From contig JAPPBT010000018.1 in NCBI GenBank assembly GCA_026702745.1, positions 96,259-136,529 on the forward strand: a DNA stretch of 40,271 bases. The letters run 5' to 3'. A model generated the notes under the pieces. It saw nothing but the letters and a program-made list of their open reading frames with translations. It was not told the origin of the DNA and did no database searches. The DNA is from Gemmatimonadota bacterium (GTDB lineage Bacteria > JAAXHH01). Of this stretch, positions 39,321 through 40,271 are shown piece after piece; position 1 is the first letter of the stretch, and every line of letters begins with the position of its first letter. A program made the translations under genes and the position numbers.

Positions 39321-40271
39321 TCAGGATTCGGAAATCTGCGGCGGACGCAACCCGGTGTATCTGGCCCGTGGCCGGATGAGCTGGTCCCTTTCATACTGTT
39401 CGATCGCGTGTCCGATCCAGCCGGCCGTTCGGCCCAGGGCGAACAGGGCCATGGCGCTGCCTTCCGGCATGTTGAGGACACGCACCAGTGCCGTGAGGGC
39501 CAGGTCGATGTTGTACCGATCCGGCACGAGCCGATGGGTCGTTTCGATGATTTCCCGCGCAAGCAGCAGGTCCTTTGATCCCGGAAACCGATCCTCCAGC
39601 TTGCGCAACAGGAGGCTTGCCCGCGGGTCCACGTCGCGGTAAACGGCGTGCCCGAATCCTGGGATCTTCTCACCTAGCCTTAAGCGATTTGCAATCGCAC
39701 GTTCAACGCTGCCGATCGACTCCGCCTCCTGAAACAGCGCTTCCACGCGCTCGCTGGCCGCGCCGTGCTTGTAGCCACGCAGTGCGGCGAGACCCGCGCA
39801 GACCGCGCTGTAGGGCGTCGTTCCCGCCGATGCGGCGCATCGCACGGTAAAGGTCGAGACATTCAACTCGTGATCCGCGAACAGCACCAGGGTCGTATTA
39901 ATCAGCTCCGCCGCGCCTTCAATGTCCGGCGCCCAGGCCCTTCGCAAGGCCTGTGCGATCCCGCCCATCGGGTCTTCGCCCGTGGCCACACCCGTCATGA
40001 ACCAGAGAATCCGCATGCCCGTGGCGGCGACCGTGTCCCGGCGCAGGTCCAGTGCGGCCAGGTCATCCGCCTCGGCCAGGGGAAGCAAAGTCTGGAAGCG
40101 TTCGACGGGCTTCAGCGACTTCAAATTCAACCAGCTTTCGCGGAAGTCCCGCTGGTAGGTGTTTGAGAAAATCGGAAAAGAAAACCGCTTGTCATTCGTC
40201 CAGATCAATGCCGCGACGCGTTCGAACGATTCGTTCGCCGCCAGGATCGTCGCGTCGCGCCCCCGGTAGAA
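39321..40271 (-). CDS. Citrate synthase family protein, N-terminus outside the window
   Basis: The frame runs off the right edge, so 316 C-terminal residues are seen. The first visible ones (FYRGRDATILAANESFERVAAL) fit the small-domain entry of citrate / 2-methylcitrate synthases. Active-site parts are LFADHELNVSTFTVR (first His), GYKHGAASERVEALF, GFGHAVYRDVDPRA (second His) and RYNIDLALTAL (catalytic Asp). GRTAGWIGHAIEQY and RPRARYTG near the end are typical. The sequence type is that of the compact, gram-positive-like or archaeal-like enzymes, and sometimes these carry an N-terminal HTH; that cannot be seen here. A methylcitrate role is possible. Confidence 0.9.
   Translation of the reverse strand, partial: FYRGRDATILAANESFERVAALIWTNDKRFSFPIFSNTYQRDFRESWLNLKSLKPVERFQTLLPLAEADDLAALDLRRDTVAATGMRILWFMTGVATGEDPMGGIAQALRRAWAPDIEGAAELINTTLVLFADHELNVSTFTVRCAASAGTTPYSAVCAGLAALRGYKHGAASERVEALFQEAESIGSVERAIANRLRLGEKIPGFGHAVYRDVDPRASLLLRKLEDRFPGSKDLLLAREIIETTHRLVPDRYNIDLALTALVRVLNMPEGSAMALFALGRTAGWIGHAIEQYERDQLIRPRARYTGLRPPQISES

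Overview
The window is about 40 kb of GC-rich chromosome, roughly 60% G+C by eye, from a free-living or host-associated heterotrophic bacterium. No rRNA, tRNA or clear taxonomic marker is present. Several features recall uncultured Latescibacterota or Poribacteria-like lineages: three phytanoyl-CoA dioxygenase (PhyH) genes, a formylglycine sulfatase, tandem DUF2961/GH172 genes, a CBM9-like protein and large orphan FtsX/MacB-type permeases. That placement is inference from gene content. No prophage, insertion sequence or CRISPR array was seen.

Layout, left half. Positions 1-4.2 kb hold a PhyH tail, a CBM9-like protein, two small coiled-coil/membrane paralogues and a DUF2089 / membrane protein / PH-like operon. 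Positions 4.3-5.5 kb hold two more small ORFs and a VapBC-like pair whose PIN toxin carries an in-frame TAG. Positions 5.6-8.6 kb (minus strand) encode a ParC/GyrA-type topoisomerase subunit followed by exonuclease III. Positions 8.9-15.5 kb (plus) run through a double metallo-beta-lactamase protein, two GH172 copies about 85% identical, a PhyH oxygenase, a DCC-family protein and an alpha/beta hydrolase. They are followed by an NTF2-like protein and a small membrane protein. Positions 16.3-18.8 kb (minus) are hisG-hisC plus a GNAT acetyltransferase.

Layout, right half. Positions 18.9-27.8 kb carry a DUF4919-like lipoprotein or secreted protein, two large orphan permeases in opposite orientation, an APH-fold kinase, a repeat protein built on an N-x-G-x-(I/V) motif, and an ECF sigma factor. 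The sigma factor, repeat protein and second permease look like one operon. Positions 28.0-29.95 kb have an orphan HigA antitoxin, an XRE regulator/membrane pair and a HAD phosphatase, with overlapping face-to-face promoters. Positions 30-32.1 kb (minus) are an acetoacetate-decarboxylase-like / Asp-Glu-racemase-like / DUF3830 operon. Positions 32.4-38 kb (plus) are a compact sulfatase, HAD phosphatase, PhyH, APH(3')-like kinase, methyltransferase and inositol-phosphatase-like cluster. It ends at a strong hairpin and a GC-rich tandem repeat. A membrane-anchored hypothetical protein and a citrate synthase running off the window complete it.

How the genes may work together (inference). The plus-strand blocks at 8.9-15.5 and 32.4-38 kb look like catabolic or tailoring modules for sugar-like or sulfated compounds: glycoside hydrolase, sulfatase, non-haem iron oxygenases, phosphatases and small-molecule kinase. 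The best candidates for something undescribed are the sigma factor / repeat protein / permease operon and the sulfatase-to-IMPase cluster.
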